Part shown: piece after piece, positions 35,629 to 44,843 of the stretch
How positions within the stretch are numbered: position 1 is the first letter of the stretch
Layout of the letters: each line of letters begins with the position of its first letter
DNA from: an uncultured Actinomycetes bacterium
GTDB taxonomy: Bacteria > Actinomycetota > Geothermincolia > Fen-727 > JACVIW01
NCBI GenBank assembly: GCA_937127245.1
Contig: CAKZLU010000011.1
Span: forward strand, 1 to 64,000
Length of the DNA: 64,000 bases
Reading direction: 5' to 3'
Notes under the pieces: generated by a model
Database searches by the model: none
The model's input: the letters and a program-made list of their open reading frames with translations, nothing else
Told to the model about the DNA's origin: nothing
Made by a program: the position numbers and the translations under genes

Positions 35629-36654
35629 ATGAGAATTCTTGTTATGGGAGCAGGGTCGCTCGGGACAATTGTTGGCGCGCTGCTTTCCAAAGATGGTTTG
35701 GACGTGATTATGGCAGACGCAAACAGGGAACATGTTTACGCGCTTAACGATAAAGGAGCGACAATCACCGGCCATTTGAACCTCAATGTGCCGGTGAAAG
35801 CGGTTACTCCCGATTCGTTGGAAGGGGTTTTTGACCTTGTCATCTATCTGGTGAAAGCCACGTTTGACGAGGTGGCGCTGCCTCAAGCGCTTGAACACAT
35901 GGGCCCCGAAAGCATGATCATCACCCTCCAAAACGGCGTCCCAGAAGAAAAGGTCGCCTCATTTATAGGTAAAGAAAGAACTCTTGGAGGCGCCGTTGGT
36001 TGGGGCGCGACATGGATAGGTCCAGGAGTCTCGGAGCTCACGAGTGATCCCGACGACATGACATACGACATCGGGGAACTTGACGGAAAAATAACGGATA
36101 GAATACGGAAGCTGGAAGAGGTCCTCAATCATGCGGGAAAGGCGATAATAACCGAGAACCTGAAGGGAATCCGATGGACAAAACTGCTCGTGAACGTGGC
36201 GATGTCTGGGTTATCAACAGTGCTGGGATGTCCTTACGGCGACATACTCGACGACGACAAAGCCATCACCGCAGCGATTTGCATAATGCTTGAAACGATT
36301 CTCGCTTCAAAAGCCATTGGTGTGAAAATGGAACCCATGAAGGGCGTTGATCCGGTCATCCTTCTCGATATAACAAAAGAGAACATGGAGAATACAAAGA
36401 ATCTGCTCAAGATGATTTACGCTCCCCACAGAGACATACGCGCGAGCATGCTCCAGGACATTGAAAAGGGCTTAAGGTGCGAGGTTGAAGCGCTCAATGG
36501 ATATCTCCAGAAAACCGCGAGAGAGGCTGGAGTTAACGTTCCGGTTAACGACCAGGTAACGGACCTTATAAGGCAAATAGAATCGGGCCAGGTAGAATAC
36601 GGTTTTGAAAATCTAAACAGAATCGAAATACCGGATTTTTCGATTTACTATTGA
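35629..36654 (+). CDS. 2-dehydropantoate 2-reductase-like (ApbA/PanE family)
   Basis: A 341-residue NADP-dependent reductase of the ApbA/PanE type. The Rossmann motif is MGAGSLGTIVGALLSKDG. Substrate region features are YLVKATFD, ITLQNGV and the catalytic-type KLLVN, with an acidic EVEALNG segment near the C-terminus. The family makes pantoate for coenzyme A, but has many paralogues; no other pantothenate gene is near. ATG 35629 is preferred over the TTG at 35623. It has an extended tail after SGQVEYG compared with E. coli PanE. Confidence 0.8.
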   Translation: MRILVMGAGSLGTIVGALLSKDGLDVIMADANREHVYALNDKGATITGHLNLNVPVKAVTPDSLEGVFDLVIYLVKATFDEVALPQALEHMGPESMIITLQNGVPEEKVASFIGKERTLGGAVGWGATWIGPGVSELTSDPDDMTYDIGELDGKITDRIRKLEEVLNHAGKAIITENLKGIRWTKLLVNVAMSGLSTVLGCPYGDILDDDKAITAAICIMLETILASKAIGVKMEPMKGVDPVILLDITKENMENTKNLLKMIYAPHRDIRASMLQDIEKGLRCEVEALNGYLQKTAREAGVNVPVNDQVTDLIRQIESGQVEYGFENLNRIEIPDFSIYY

Positions 36655-36943
36655 GATTTTCCGCGAACATAAATGAAATCGTTACGCGGGAAGCAACCAA
36701 ATAAAGAGCTCGGATAGTCATCGGCATAAAATTTGATTTCCATACCGAAAACAGGCGCGAATGGTTTTGATTCTTCGGCAAACACCGGGCAGCGTTGCAG
36801 AAACCCGTTAACAGCGAACATTCAAACGAATATGAAGACGCGTTGAAAAACAACAAAAACAAAACGCGGCACTATTTCAAAAGGCGACTTTGTTACCGTC
36901 GTTCCAATATTGCTCAATTCCTTTGAGTGAGGGTGTTTCACGG

Positions 36944-37483
36944 ATGAGGATCGCTGTAATAGGAACTCACGGCGTTGGTAAAACTACACTTGTAGAGGAG
37001 TTTGTTAAGCGGAAACCGGAATACACCATAATCCCTGAGATAGCGCGTGACATGATTGAGGAAAGAAAAGGGCGCATTAGTTCCTGGTTCGACTTTCAGC
37101 TTGAACTCATGATGAGAAAAATTAAAGCCGAGTACGAGCACAGAGAAAATCCCAACATCATCTCCGACCGCACCGCCGTTGACAATTGGGCGTACTGCAA
37201 TTACTACAAAGTATTTCCGGACAATCTCCTGTACTCGCTTCGCGAACTTGCAATAGGTTACTGCAACAATTATTACGATCTTTTCATTTATCTTCCCGCG
37301 TCAGATTTCGTGATCACGCGGAGCAGACATGCCGAAAGGTGCGCGCGAATCGACGAGATAATTGCCTCCATCGTGCCCCGCCTGGAGAAATGTAAGACGC
37401 TAAGAGGGAGGGTTGAGGACCGCGTTTCCGCTTTAATAAGCATCGTGGAGCAAACAGAGGGCTCAGATATTTCCCAAAAATAA
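36944..37483 (+). CDS. P-loop kinase/ATPase (NadR-like AAA domain)
   Basis: A 179-residue P-loop protein with Walker A GTHGVGKTTL and an acidic switch segment IIPEIARDMIEERKG. NIISDRTAVDNWAYCNYY resembles the AAA_28/NadR-type kinase domain, which phosphorylates ribosylnicotinamide or similar nucleosides. The C-terminal part is helical. The ATG at 36944 has GAGGGTG upstream. It is not clearly operonic with the neighbours, which lie at 290 and 235 bases. Confidence 0.75.
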   Translation: MRIAVIGTHGVGKTTLVEEFVKRKPEYTIIPEIARDMIEERKGRISSWFDFQLELMMRKIKAEYEHRENPNIISDRTAVDNWAYCNYYKVFPDNLLYSLRELAIGYCNNYYDLFIYLPASDFVITRSRHAERCARIDEIIASIVPRLEKCKTLRGRVEDRVSALISIVEQTEGSDISQK

Positions 37484-37717
37484 TCCCATTCCCCAGTGCG
37501 AATGAATCTTAAATACGCGATAGAACTGACCTTCCACAAGACACGGTCTCGAAAGGTCACGCACTTGCGGGGAAAAAGCGCAAGCATACGTTTTCGCGAG
37601 TATCTCTGCGCCGAATTTGCGGTTCACCCTTTTTCAGGGCAATAATTAAATAGCCCCAATGGCTTCGGGGATAAGAAAAAAAGGCCTTTGAGCCCTACGG
37701 AGAGGAGGATATTTGAA

Positions 37718-39109
37718 GTGGCACAAATAACGGTGGACAGGGTAAGGGAGATTCTCGACAGAGAGCAAAGAACCTATGAGAAAAAGCACCCGAAATCCAA
37801 AGAACTTTTCGAAAGAACCTCCAAGTACCTGGTGGGCGGCGTGCCGATGTCATGGATGAGAATCTGGGTAGGCGGCTTCCCTGTATTTGTTGAAAAAGCG
37901 GAAGGCGTCTACATCTGGGATGTTGATGGGCACAAATACCTTGATCTGTGCCTTGGCGATACAGGCGGACTTTGCGGTCATGCAAACCCCCAGATCGTGG
38001 ACGCGATTACAGAACAGATGAGGAATCGAGGCACCACCACAATGCTCCCAACGGAAGACTGCATTTGGGTCGCCGAAGAACTCGAAAGAAGGTTCGGCCT
38101 TCCATACTGGCAGGTACTTATGACGGCGTCTGACGCAAACAGAATGGCTCTGAAGGTCGCCCGCGAGTACACAGGAAGGCGCCTCATCTTGGCCTTCAAT
38201 GGCACTTATCACGGGACAGTCGATGAGACTCTATGTGTAAATATTCTCGGGACCCTTATTAACATTCCGGGGCTTATGGGACCGATAGTCGAAGACCCTT
38301 CGATCATGACGAAGATGATCGAGTTTAATGACATAGACGCTTTAGAAGAGGCGCTCGCGCCCCAAGATGTCGCCTGCGTAATAACTGAACCGGTGATGAC
38401 GAATGTCGGCATCATCAAGCCTCAGCCGGGTTTTCACGAAGCCTTGAGAGAAAAAACCCGCAAATACGGCACACTCCTTCTGATAGATGAAACTCACTCT
38501 ATGTGCGCCGGACCCAGGGGAGTAACCGGGGAAATTGGGCTTGAGCCGGACATATTCGTAGTAGGAAAATTCATCGCCGGCGGATATCCAGGAGCGGCTT
38601 TAGGTTTCAGCAAAGAGATAGCCGAGTGGTTCGCGAAAAGAAGACCATGGCATACCTTTTTCGGTTTCGGCGGTACATTATCCGGGAACGCCACAGCCGT
38701 AGCGGGAATGAAAGCGGCGCTGCAAAACGTTCTGACGGAGGAAAAATTTTCCCGTATGGTCGAACTCGCAAAAAGGATGGAGGAAGGAATCGCAAAAATC
38801 ATAAAGGAGAACGACCTGGGCTGGTATGTTGAGCGAATAGGCTGTCGTGTGGAGTTCAGATTCATGCCCAATCCGCCCAAGAACGGCGCCGAGGCGCTTT
38901 TCCACGAAGTAGATTACAACCCGGTTGACCTCATCGGCGAAGGACTGACCGGACCCCTCGAAGAGCTAATTCACATATACTGCGCTAACAGAAACATCCT
39001 GCTCACCCCCGTTCATGAAATGGCGCTCGTGGGTCCCACCGCGACGGAAGAGGACATCGACCATTACATGAGCGTTATAGCTGAACTCGTAAGCGAACTC
39101 GTGTCGTGA
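37718..39109 (+). CDS. Class III aminotransferase (glutamate-1-semialdehyde aminomutase-like)
   Basis: A 463-residue PLP enzyme. YIWDVDGHKYLDLCLGDTG and GHANPQIVDA belong to class III aminotransferases, and PLP-binding motifs are TEPVMTNVGII, LLIDETHSMC and the lysine in VVGKFIAGGYPG. It resembles glutamate-1-semialdehyde aminomutase but has a longer N-terminus, so a transaminase for another amino-acid or amine is likely. GTG 37718 is chosen because GAGAGGAGG lies upstream; a longer in-frame TTG at 37688 precedes that site. Confidence 0.85.
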   Translation: MAQITVDRVREILDREQRTYEKKHPKSKELFERTSKYLVGGVPMSWMRIWVGGFPVFVEKAEGVYIWDVDGHKYLDLCLGDTGGLCGHANPQIVDAITEQMRNRGTTTMLPTEDCIWVAEELERRFGLPYWQVLMTASDANRMALKVAREYTGRRLILAFNGTYHGTVDETLCVNILGTLINIPGLMGPIVEDPSIMTKMIEFNDIDALEEALAPQDVACVITEPVMTNVGIIKPQPGFHEALREKTRKYGTLLLIDETHSMCAGPRGVTGEIGLEPDIFVVGKFIAGGYPGAALGFSKEIAEWFAKRRPWHTFFGFGGTLSGNATAVAGMKAALQNVLTEEKFSRMVELAKRMEEGIAKIIKENDLGWYVERIGCRVEFRFMPNPPKNGAEALFHEVDYNPVDLIGEGLTGPLEELIHIYCANRNILLTPVHEMALVGPTATEEDIDHYMSVIAELVSELVS

Positions 39110-39262
39110 TTCGTCAGGGAAACGCGCTTTTTGGAAATCTACGATGAGGGTAGGCACAAGTTAGGTCACGCTGGCATTGAGCGGACAGGCAAGTTTGTCT
39201 GAGAGCTGCTTTACGTCGCCTTCCTTTCCAAACCTTATCTCCGAGGCGCGAAATGGGCTTGG

Positions 39263-40444
39263 ATGGAAAGAGATGAACTGTATTCGGGAAAATTGATATA
39301 CGTTGATAACGCCGCCTCATCCTGGCCGAAACCCCGCTCCGTCATAAAAGCGATGTGCGATTTTATGGAGAAAGCCTGCGCTAATCCCGGGCGCTCCGGT
39401 CACCGCATGTCCATAGAGGCATCAAGGATACTCTACAACACCAGGAATGAGCTTTCGGATCTGTTAAACGTCCGGGACCCTTTGAGAGTGGTGTTTTGCT
39501 CAAACGCGACCGAAGCCTTGAATCTCGCCTTAAAAGGACTGATCACGGAAAAAGACCACGTCATCACAACGGCGTTAGAACACAACTCAGTGATGAGACC
39601 GCTAAGAGAGCTTGAAAATTCCGGCGCGCAAATCTCAATCCTTAAATGCTCGCAGGACGGAATACCGCAAGCCCAGGATCTCGAAAATCTGATAAGGAAA
39701 AACACGAAACTCGTCGTTATAAATCACGGTTCCAACGTTACGGGCGCCATCGCGCCGTTGAGCGAAATTGGAAAAATCACACGGGATGCGGGTCTTCTTT
39801 TGCTCGTGGACGCGGCTCAGACTGCAGGTTGTTTCCCGATAGACTTTGAAAGAGACCAAATAGACCTTCTCGCCTTCACCGGGCACAAAAGCCTTCTTGG
39901 TCCTCAGGGAATCGGGGGTCTGGTGATTGGGGAAAGGGTGGACATCGAAAGACTCAAGCCGCTAAAGACTGGCGGGACGGGCAGCAGGTCCGAATACGAA
40001 CATCAGCCTGACTTTCTTCCTGACAAATATGAAAGCGGTACTCCCAACACAGTGGGGGTCGCAGGAATTCTTGCCGGCGTTCAATTTGTAAAAAAGAGAT
40101 CCGTCGAGAGCATAAGAGAGCATGAAATGAAGCTTACAGGTGTGCTCATCGAAGGCTTTGAAAAAACGGGCGGTGTCAGAGTTTACGGACCTAAATCATT
40201 GGAAAAACGCATTGGAATCGTGTCGATCAACATAGACGGAATGCCTCCAAGCGAGGTTTCGTTTTGTCTCGATCGGGAGTTCGGGATACTAACGCGCCCC
40301 GGTCTTCATTGCGCTCCCTTGGCACATAAGACTATCGGGGCATTCCCGCAGGGCACGGTTAGGTTTAGCCCGGGCGTGTTCAATACAGAAGAGGAAATGA
40401 CTACGATAATCGAGGCGGTTTGTCAAATTGCCAGGAGAGGCTGA
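39263..40444 (+). CDS. Cysteine desulfurase (class V aminotransferase, TIGR01977-like)
   Basis: A 393-residue PLP enzyme of the cysteine desulfurase/selenocysteine lyase family. The start IYVDNAASSWPKP, SNATEALNLALKG, HNSVMRPL, VDAAQTAG and the PLP lysine K209 in FTGHKSL are typical. The catalytic cysteine is probably C350 in RPGLHCAPLAHK. It most resembles the EF2568-type subgroup. The next gene (DUF3343, a putative S/Se carrier) overlaps its end by 17 bases, which strongly suggests sulfur or selenium transfer from the desulfurase to that partner. Confidence 0.88.
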   Translation: MERDELYSGKLIYVDNAASSWPKPRSVIKAMCDFMEKACANPGRSGHRMSIEASRILYNTRNELSDLLNVRDPLRVVFCSNATEALNLALKGLITEKDHVITTALEHNSVMRPLRELENSGAQISILKCSQDGIPQAQDLENLIRKNTKLVVINHGSNVTGAIAPLSEIGKITRDAGLLLLVDAAQTAGCFPIDFERDQIDLLAFTGHKSLLGPQGIGGLVIGERVDIERLKPLKTGGTGSRSEYEHQPDFLPDKYESGTPNTVGVAGILAGVQFVKKRSVESIREHEMKLTGVLIEGFEKTGGVRVYGPKSLEKRIGIVSINIDGMPPSEVSFCLDREFGILTRPGLHCAPLAHKTIGAFPQGTVRFSPGVFNTEEEMTTIIEAVCQIARRG

Positions 40445-40673
40445 CCGAACCGGTGAAGAGAAGCTGATCGCGCTTTTCCGCTCAACAAACGAGGCGATGA
40501 AGGCGGAAAGCGTACTCAAAGAAGCGCATCTGCCGATTACGCTTCGCCCGGTGCCGAAACATATAAGTTCAGATTGCGGCGTATGCGTGGAATTTCCACC
40601 TGACGTGCGCGAAAACGTGGTCCTGGTTCTGAAAGAAAACAAGATCCAATTCTTTGAAATAACACCAATCTAA
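40428..40673 (+). CDS. DUF3343 putative sulfur/selenium carrier protein
   Basis: An 81-residue protein with the family pattern: FRSTNEAMKAESVLKEAH, then a PVPKHISSDCGVCVEF segment in which Cys is the probable carrier residue, and a C-terminal beta strand. It overlaps the cysteine desulfurase by 17 bases on the same strand, with a TTG start. Proteins of this family are genome neighbours of TIGR01977 desulfurases and selenium-related genes. The chemistry is inferred from context. Confidence 0.82.
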   Translation: MPGEADRTGEEKLIALFRSTNEAMKAESVLKEAHLPITLRPVPKHISSDCGVCVEFPPDVRENVVLVLKENKIQFFEITPI

Positions 40674-40803
40674 GGACCGATGCGTTCGGGCAACCATTTT
40701 TCGAGTTCATGCGTGAGCAAAGAAATTTGCGAAATTAACTTTTCAGGTATTAAACTGCTTTGAGCGATAACGCTTGAATGTTTCTGTTCTGTGGGGGTGC
40801 AAA

Positions 40804-43257
40804 TTGAAAAAGGTCAGGACATTGGCTCTCTTATCGCTTTCTGCGATTGCGCTCGCGGTGATTAGAATCCTTCTTCGCTTGTTTAAATCGAAGCCAAAAG
40901 TTTCCGGAGAGATAACTTTAAGCGGATTAAGCGCTCCCGTGAGAGTGCTCTACGACAAAGCCGGGATTCCCCATGTTTTCGCCGAAACGGACGAAGATGG
41001 CTTGAAAGCCATGGGGTACATCGTCGCGCAAGACCGTCTTTTTCAGATGGACACTATGAGGAGAATAGCAAGCGGCACCCTCTCGGAACTGATTGGATTC
41101 ATGGGAATCGATATAGACCGATTTATGCGCACGATAGGCCTGCGCGAGCTCGGTGAGCGATTTTCAAAAAACATAAGCGAGGAAACATCAAAATTAGTGG
41201 GGGCATACGTTGAGGGAGTAAACGCTTTTATCAACCTGCCTCGGAAGTGCCACCCCGTGGAGTACATGATTCTCGGCAGCAAACCGCTTCCATGGAAGCT
41301 CGAAGACGCCTTCACGGTGGGGATATTCCTATCCTGGATGCTTGACGCCGCATGGCCCGCGGACATCATGCGGGAGAAAATATATCGGAGGCTCGGAAAG
41401 GATATGGCAAAAAAGATACTTCCAACGACATCCGACATATGCGTGCCAGTCTGCCGCATTGATGGCGAAGGCTGCAAAGCGGAGGCGCTCGAACCGGGTG
41501 AGGAAATCGACTGGGAATTTGAAAAAGAGCCCGCCGGGGGCCAGTGGTTAAAGGGGAAATGCCGGTCGGCAAGCCTTATCGGCTCCAATAACTGGGTTGT
41601 GGGGGGCTCAAAATCGACCACCGGCAAGCCCATCCTTTGCAGCGACCCACACATCGAGCACATGGTCCCGAGCACACTGTACGTCTCGCACCTTCACACA
41701 CCCTCATTCAATGTGATAGGTGCCGGATTCGTTGGAATCCCCATCGTCGGGATCGGGCACAACGAACGATGCGCTTGGGGAGTAACCAGTTTCGACCCGG
41801 ACCTGGTCGACCTCTTCGTCGAGAAATTCGAATCAGAGGATTCCGACAAGTACCTCTACAAAGGGGAGTGGCTCACGGCAGAATCTCGGGTCGAGGAAAT
41901 AAAGGTAAGGTTAGGACGCACGAGAAAACTAAAAGTCCTAAAGACGGTACACGGACCGATAATAAAGAGGAAAGCCGACAGGGGGTTAGCGCTCAAATGG
42001 ACAGGCATGGACACTTCATTTGACATTCTGGGTCCATTTTTGAAGATGAACGCTTCACGTAACTGGTCAGAGTTCAGGGAGGCACTCCGCGACTACCTCG
42101 GTCCCGCGTTCAACTTCGTTTACGCGGACATTGAGGGAAACATAGCCTATCAAGGAGCGGCTAAAGTTCCAGTGAGGGCGAGCGGCGATGGCTCGATCCC
42201 ATGCCCGGGGCATGACGGGAGCGCCGACTGGCTTGGTTACATACCTTTTGACGAAATGCCGACCGCGCTTAACCCGCCGGAGGGATGGATAGCGACAGCG
42301 AATAACTGTGTGGTTTCAGAGGGTTATCCTCACCTGATAACTACTTGCTGGGGGGCGCCGTACAGGCAGGCAAGGATCGCTGAACTGCTCCAGTCAAAGG
42401 AGAAGATTTCGATCGAGGACATGAAAATGATTCAGGCTGACGTCTTCACGCTCACTGGCAAACGCTTCTGCGACTGGGTAAGACAGGCTTCGAAAAACGC
42501 GACCTTAAAAGGTGAACTCAAAGAAGCGGTTGATCTGCTCTTATCTTGGGATTACATGGCAAAGAAAGAATCGGTAGCCACCACAATCTACTATTTCGGG
42601 TTCAAAACACTTTCCAAAAATCTACTCGAGCATAAACTCGGAAGCGAACTTTACGACGAGTATTCCCACACCTGGGTAAACATGAGGCTTGCCGTAGAAA
42701 ACATTGTCTCGGAGAAAGACCCGTTCTGGCTGGATGAAAGGTTTGAAGATTATGACCAGCTCATTCTCGAATCGCTTGAGGAAGCGCTTTTTGAGATCAA
42801 GAAAAATACTGGCACCAGCGATATGAATTCCTGGCAATGGGGTCGTATCCATACTCTGTCGGCATTCCATCCGCTCGGGCTCGTATGGCCGCTTACAAAG
42901 ATATTCAACGTAGGACCCGTGCCCAGAGACGGTGAATCGGAGACGGTTGACAACGCGCTAACCGAGGAAGACCCGCAAACCCAGGTTCTTGCGAGGGGTT
43001 CCATGGGCGGCTCCACAAAACTTGCCATCCTTCCCGATCCGAACTCCGTCAAAACCTATGCCGGACCCCTGTGCCGGTTCATCGCGGACCTATCAGACTG
43101 GGACAATTCTCTTATGATCCTTGACGTCGGGCAATCCGGACACGTCTTAAGCCCCCATTATAAAGACCATTTCGAGAAATGGAACAGGCATGAGTACTTC
43201 AGGCTCGAATACTCACATATTGAGCCCGTTAGCGTTCTGACCATTAAGCCATCTTGA
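40804..43257 (+). CDS. Penicillin-acylase-family N-terminal nucleophile hydrolase
   Basis: An 817-residue precursor with one N-terminal membrane segment (about residues 5-25). The catalytic Ser261 in LIGSNNWVV would be exposed by autoproteolysis, giving an alpha chain of about 235 residues and a beta chain of about 555. The beta chain has conserved WGVTSFDPD, AYQGAAKVP and TANNCVV. Substrates in this family include acylated amino acids and acyl-homoserine lactones as well as penicillins; nothing nearby tells which. TTG 40804 is preferred because GGGGG lies eight bases before it, over the in-frame TTG at 40774. Confidence 0.88.
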   Translation: MKKVRTLALLSLSAIALAVIRILLRLFKSKPKVSGEITLSGLSAPVRVLYDKAGIPHVFAETDEDGLKAMGYIVAQDRLFQMDTMRRIASGTLSELIGFMGIDIDRFMRTIGLRELGERFSKNISEETSKLVGAYVEGVNAFINLPRKCHPVEYMILGSKPLPWKLEDAFTVGIFLSWMLDAAWPADIMREKIYRRLGKDMAKKILPTTSDICVPVCRIDGEGCKAEALEPGEEIDWEFEKEPAGGQWLKGKCRSASLIGSNNWVVGGSKSTTGKPILCSDPHIEHMVPSTLYVSHLHTPSFNVIGAGFVGIPIVGIGHNERCAWGVTSFDPDLVDLFVEKFESEDSDKYLYKGEWLTAESRVEEIKVRLGRTRKLKVLKTVHGPIIKRKADRGLALKWTGMDTSFDILGPFLKMNASRNWSEFREALRDYLGPAFNFVYADIEGNIAYQGAAKVPVRASGDGSIPCPGHDGSADWLGYIPFDEMPTALNPPEGWIATANNCVVSEGYPHLITTCWGAPYRQARIAELLQSKEKISIEDMKMIQADVFTLTGKRFCDWVRQASKNATLKGELKEAVDLLLSWDYMAKKESVATTIYYFGFKTLSKNLLEHKLGSELYDEYSHTWVNMRLAVENIVSEKDPFWLDERFEDYDQLILESLEEALFEIKKNTGTSDMNSWQWGRIHTLSAFHPLGLVWPLTKIFNVGPVPRDGESETVDNALTEEDPQTQVLARGSMGGSTKLAILPDPNSVKTYAGPLCRFIADLSDWDNSLMILDVGQSGHVLSPHYKDHFEKWNRHEYFRLEYSHIEPVSVLTIKPS

Positions 43258-43414
43258 GCGATCCAGAATGGTACGGGGTAAAGATAAAGGATTGACCGAG
43301 TTTTGATAAGAAGGATTAAGAAAAAAACCTGTATTACGTACGGGTTTCCTGAATTGCTTTCCCAAAGCCGATTCCGTACATAGAGTAGAAGCGAGAAAAA
43401 ACGATGAGATACGG

Positions 43415-44671
43415 GTGACGAGATTGGGTTTCTGGGATTTTTTCGAATCTTTGAAAGAAAGAGCAGAGTTCTGGGATGTTTCAAACATCTTTTCTCTGCG
43501 CGTTAAGGGAAGGATACCAAGGTGGCTCCTTCCCGCGTGCATTGCGTGCGTCATTGGCTTGGTAATCATAGTAGCAGCCGTGGTGAGCACAAGGAGCGAT
43601 TCTCCCCCAAAAAACGAGGTTAAGAATATCCTTAACGGTCAAAAAGCGTCAGGCGGAACCGATAAAGAGAAACAAGAAAAGGGAAAATCCCCGGAAGAGA
43701 AAGACAGCGCGAAGAAGGACGATGGCACGGATGAGGATTTACAATCCCTCGAGAAGGATGAATATGTGCCCGAAAACCCTGTTTTCCCCAGTTTTCCCCT
43801 GACAGCAGCCGCCCGTACCGGGGAAAGAACTCCCACACGCATAACGAGCCCGAGCATGAAGCTCATATTCAAATGCTACGGAAGGGCGCATGGGGTTGGC
43901 ATGTGCATGGACGGGGTAAGCGCGCTTGCGCGTTCGGGATACAGCGCGACGCAGATACTTTCCTTCTACTACTCAAACATCTCATTCGGGACTTGCGACG
44001 AGTACCAGAAGATCAGGGTAAAGGGAAGAAACGGGAAAATTCTCACTCTTTCCCTACGCGAATACCTGTACAGACTGACCGAAGAGCCAGACTCGTTTCC
44101 CTATGAAGGCTTGAAGGCTTTGTATATCGCCGCAAGAACCTACACGCTTTCGTGTATAAGAAGAGGGAAACATTCGCGCGATGGTTTTGACATCTGCTCG
44201 AGCGGCGGCTGCTGTCAGGCATTCGACGAGAACAAGAACATTTCTAAATTCCCCATGAGCATTCGGGCCGTAAACGAAACAGCGGGACAGATAATGCTTT
44301 ACGAAGGCGAGCCGATAATAGCCGCTTACTGCGGCTCATGCGGGGGCCATACCGAAAACAACGAGGATATTTGGGGCTCAAGACCCATGCCTTATTTACG
44401 GGGAAAACCCGACCCCTACTGCTCTTCTTCGCCAGGATTCGTTAAGACGCTCGAGATTAACGCCGCTCAACTTGAAAGCAAGCTTTCCTCCTCACCTGCC
44501 ACAAACGTTGGAAGGCTTAAGCTCATAGACCTTACCGACAGAACGCCTGGCGGAAGGGTCAGAACCGCCAGACTCGGAGGAAGCCTCGGCGAGAAAACCG
44601 TCAAAGGAAGCGTTTTCGCGAAAGCGCTCGGTTTCCGCAGCACCAAGATCGAATACACGATAATCGAATGA
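43415..44671 (+). CDS. SpoIID/LytB domain membrane-anchored protein
   Basis: A 418-residue envelope protein. A single membrane helix (about residues 38-60) is followed by a long Lys/Glu/Ser-rich linker, then a SpoIID-like domain with GRAHGVGMCMDGVSALAR, YYSNISFG, LREYLYRL, ALYIAARTYTLS and AYCGSCGGHTEN. SpoIID is a lytic transglycosylase of engulfment in endospore formers, but LytB-type members occur in non-sporulating bacteria, where they remodel peptidoglycan. The GTG at 43415 has a poor ribosome binding site; TTG 43424 is an alternative. Confidence 0.85.
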   Translation: MTRLGFWDFFESLKERAEFWDVSNIFSLRVKGRIPRWLLPACIACVIGLVIIVAAVVSTRSDSPPKNEVKNILNGQKASGGTDKEKQEKGKSPEEKDSAKKDDGTDEDLQSLEKDEYVPENPVFPSFPLTAAARTGERTPTRITSPSMKLIFKCYGRAHGVGMCMDGVSALARSGYSATQILSFYYSNISFGTCDEYQKIRVKGRNGKILTLSLREYLYRLTEEPDSFPYEGLKALYIAARTYTLSCIRRGKHSRDGFDICSSGGCCQAFDENKNISKFPMSIRAVNETAGQIMLYEGEPIIAAYCGSCGGHTENNEDIWGSRPMPYLRGKPDPYCSSSPGFVKTLEINAAQLESKLSSSPATNVGRLKLIDLTDRTPGGRVRTARLGGSLGEKTVKGSVFAKALGFRSTKIEYTIIE

Positions 44672-44843
44672 TGTGGGAGTGGGAAGACCAAAAAAGGACA
44701 CCACTTATTTGATGATGATTTCATAGAAAACCGGGATCAGAAAAATATTTAAAACCGCCGCGCACCCACAAATATCAGAAAGCTTTTCTCTCCAAAAGGG
44801 GGCTGGATCTAACCCACAGCCACATTTCAAACCAACAATACGC

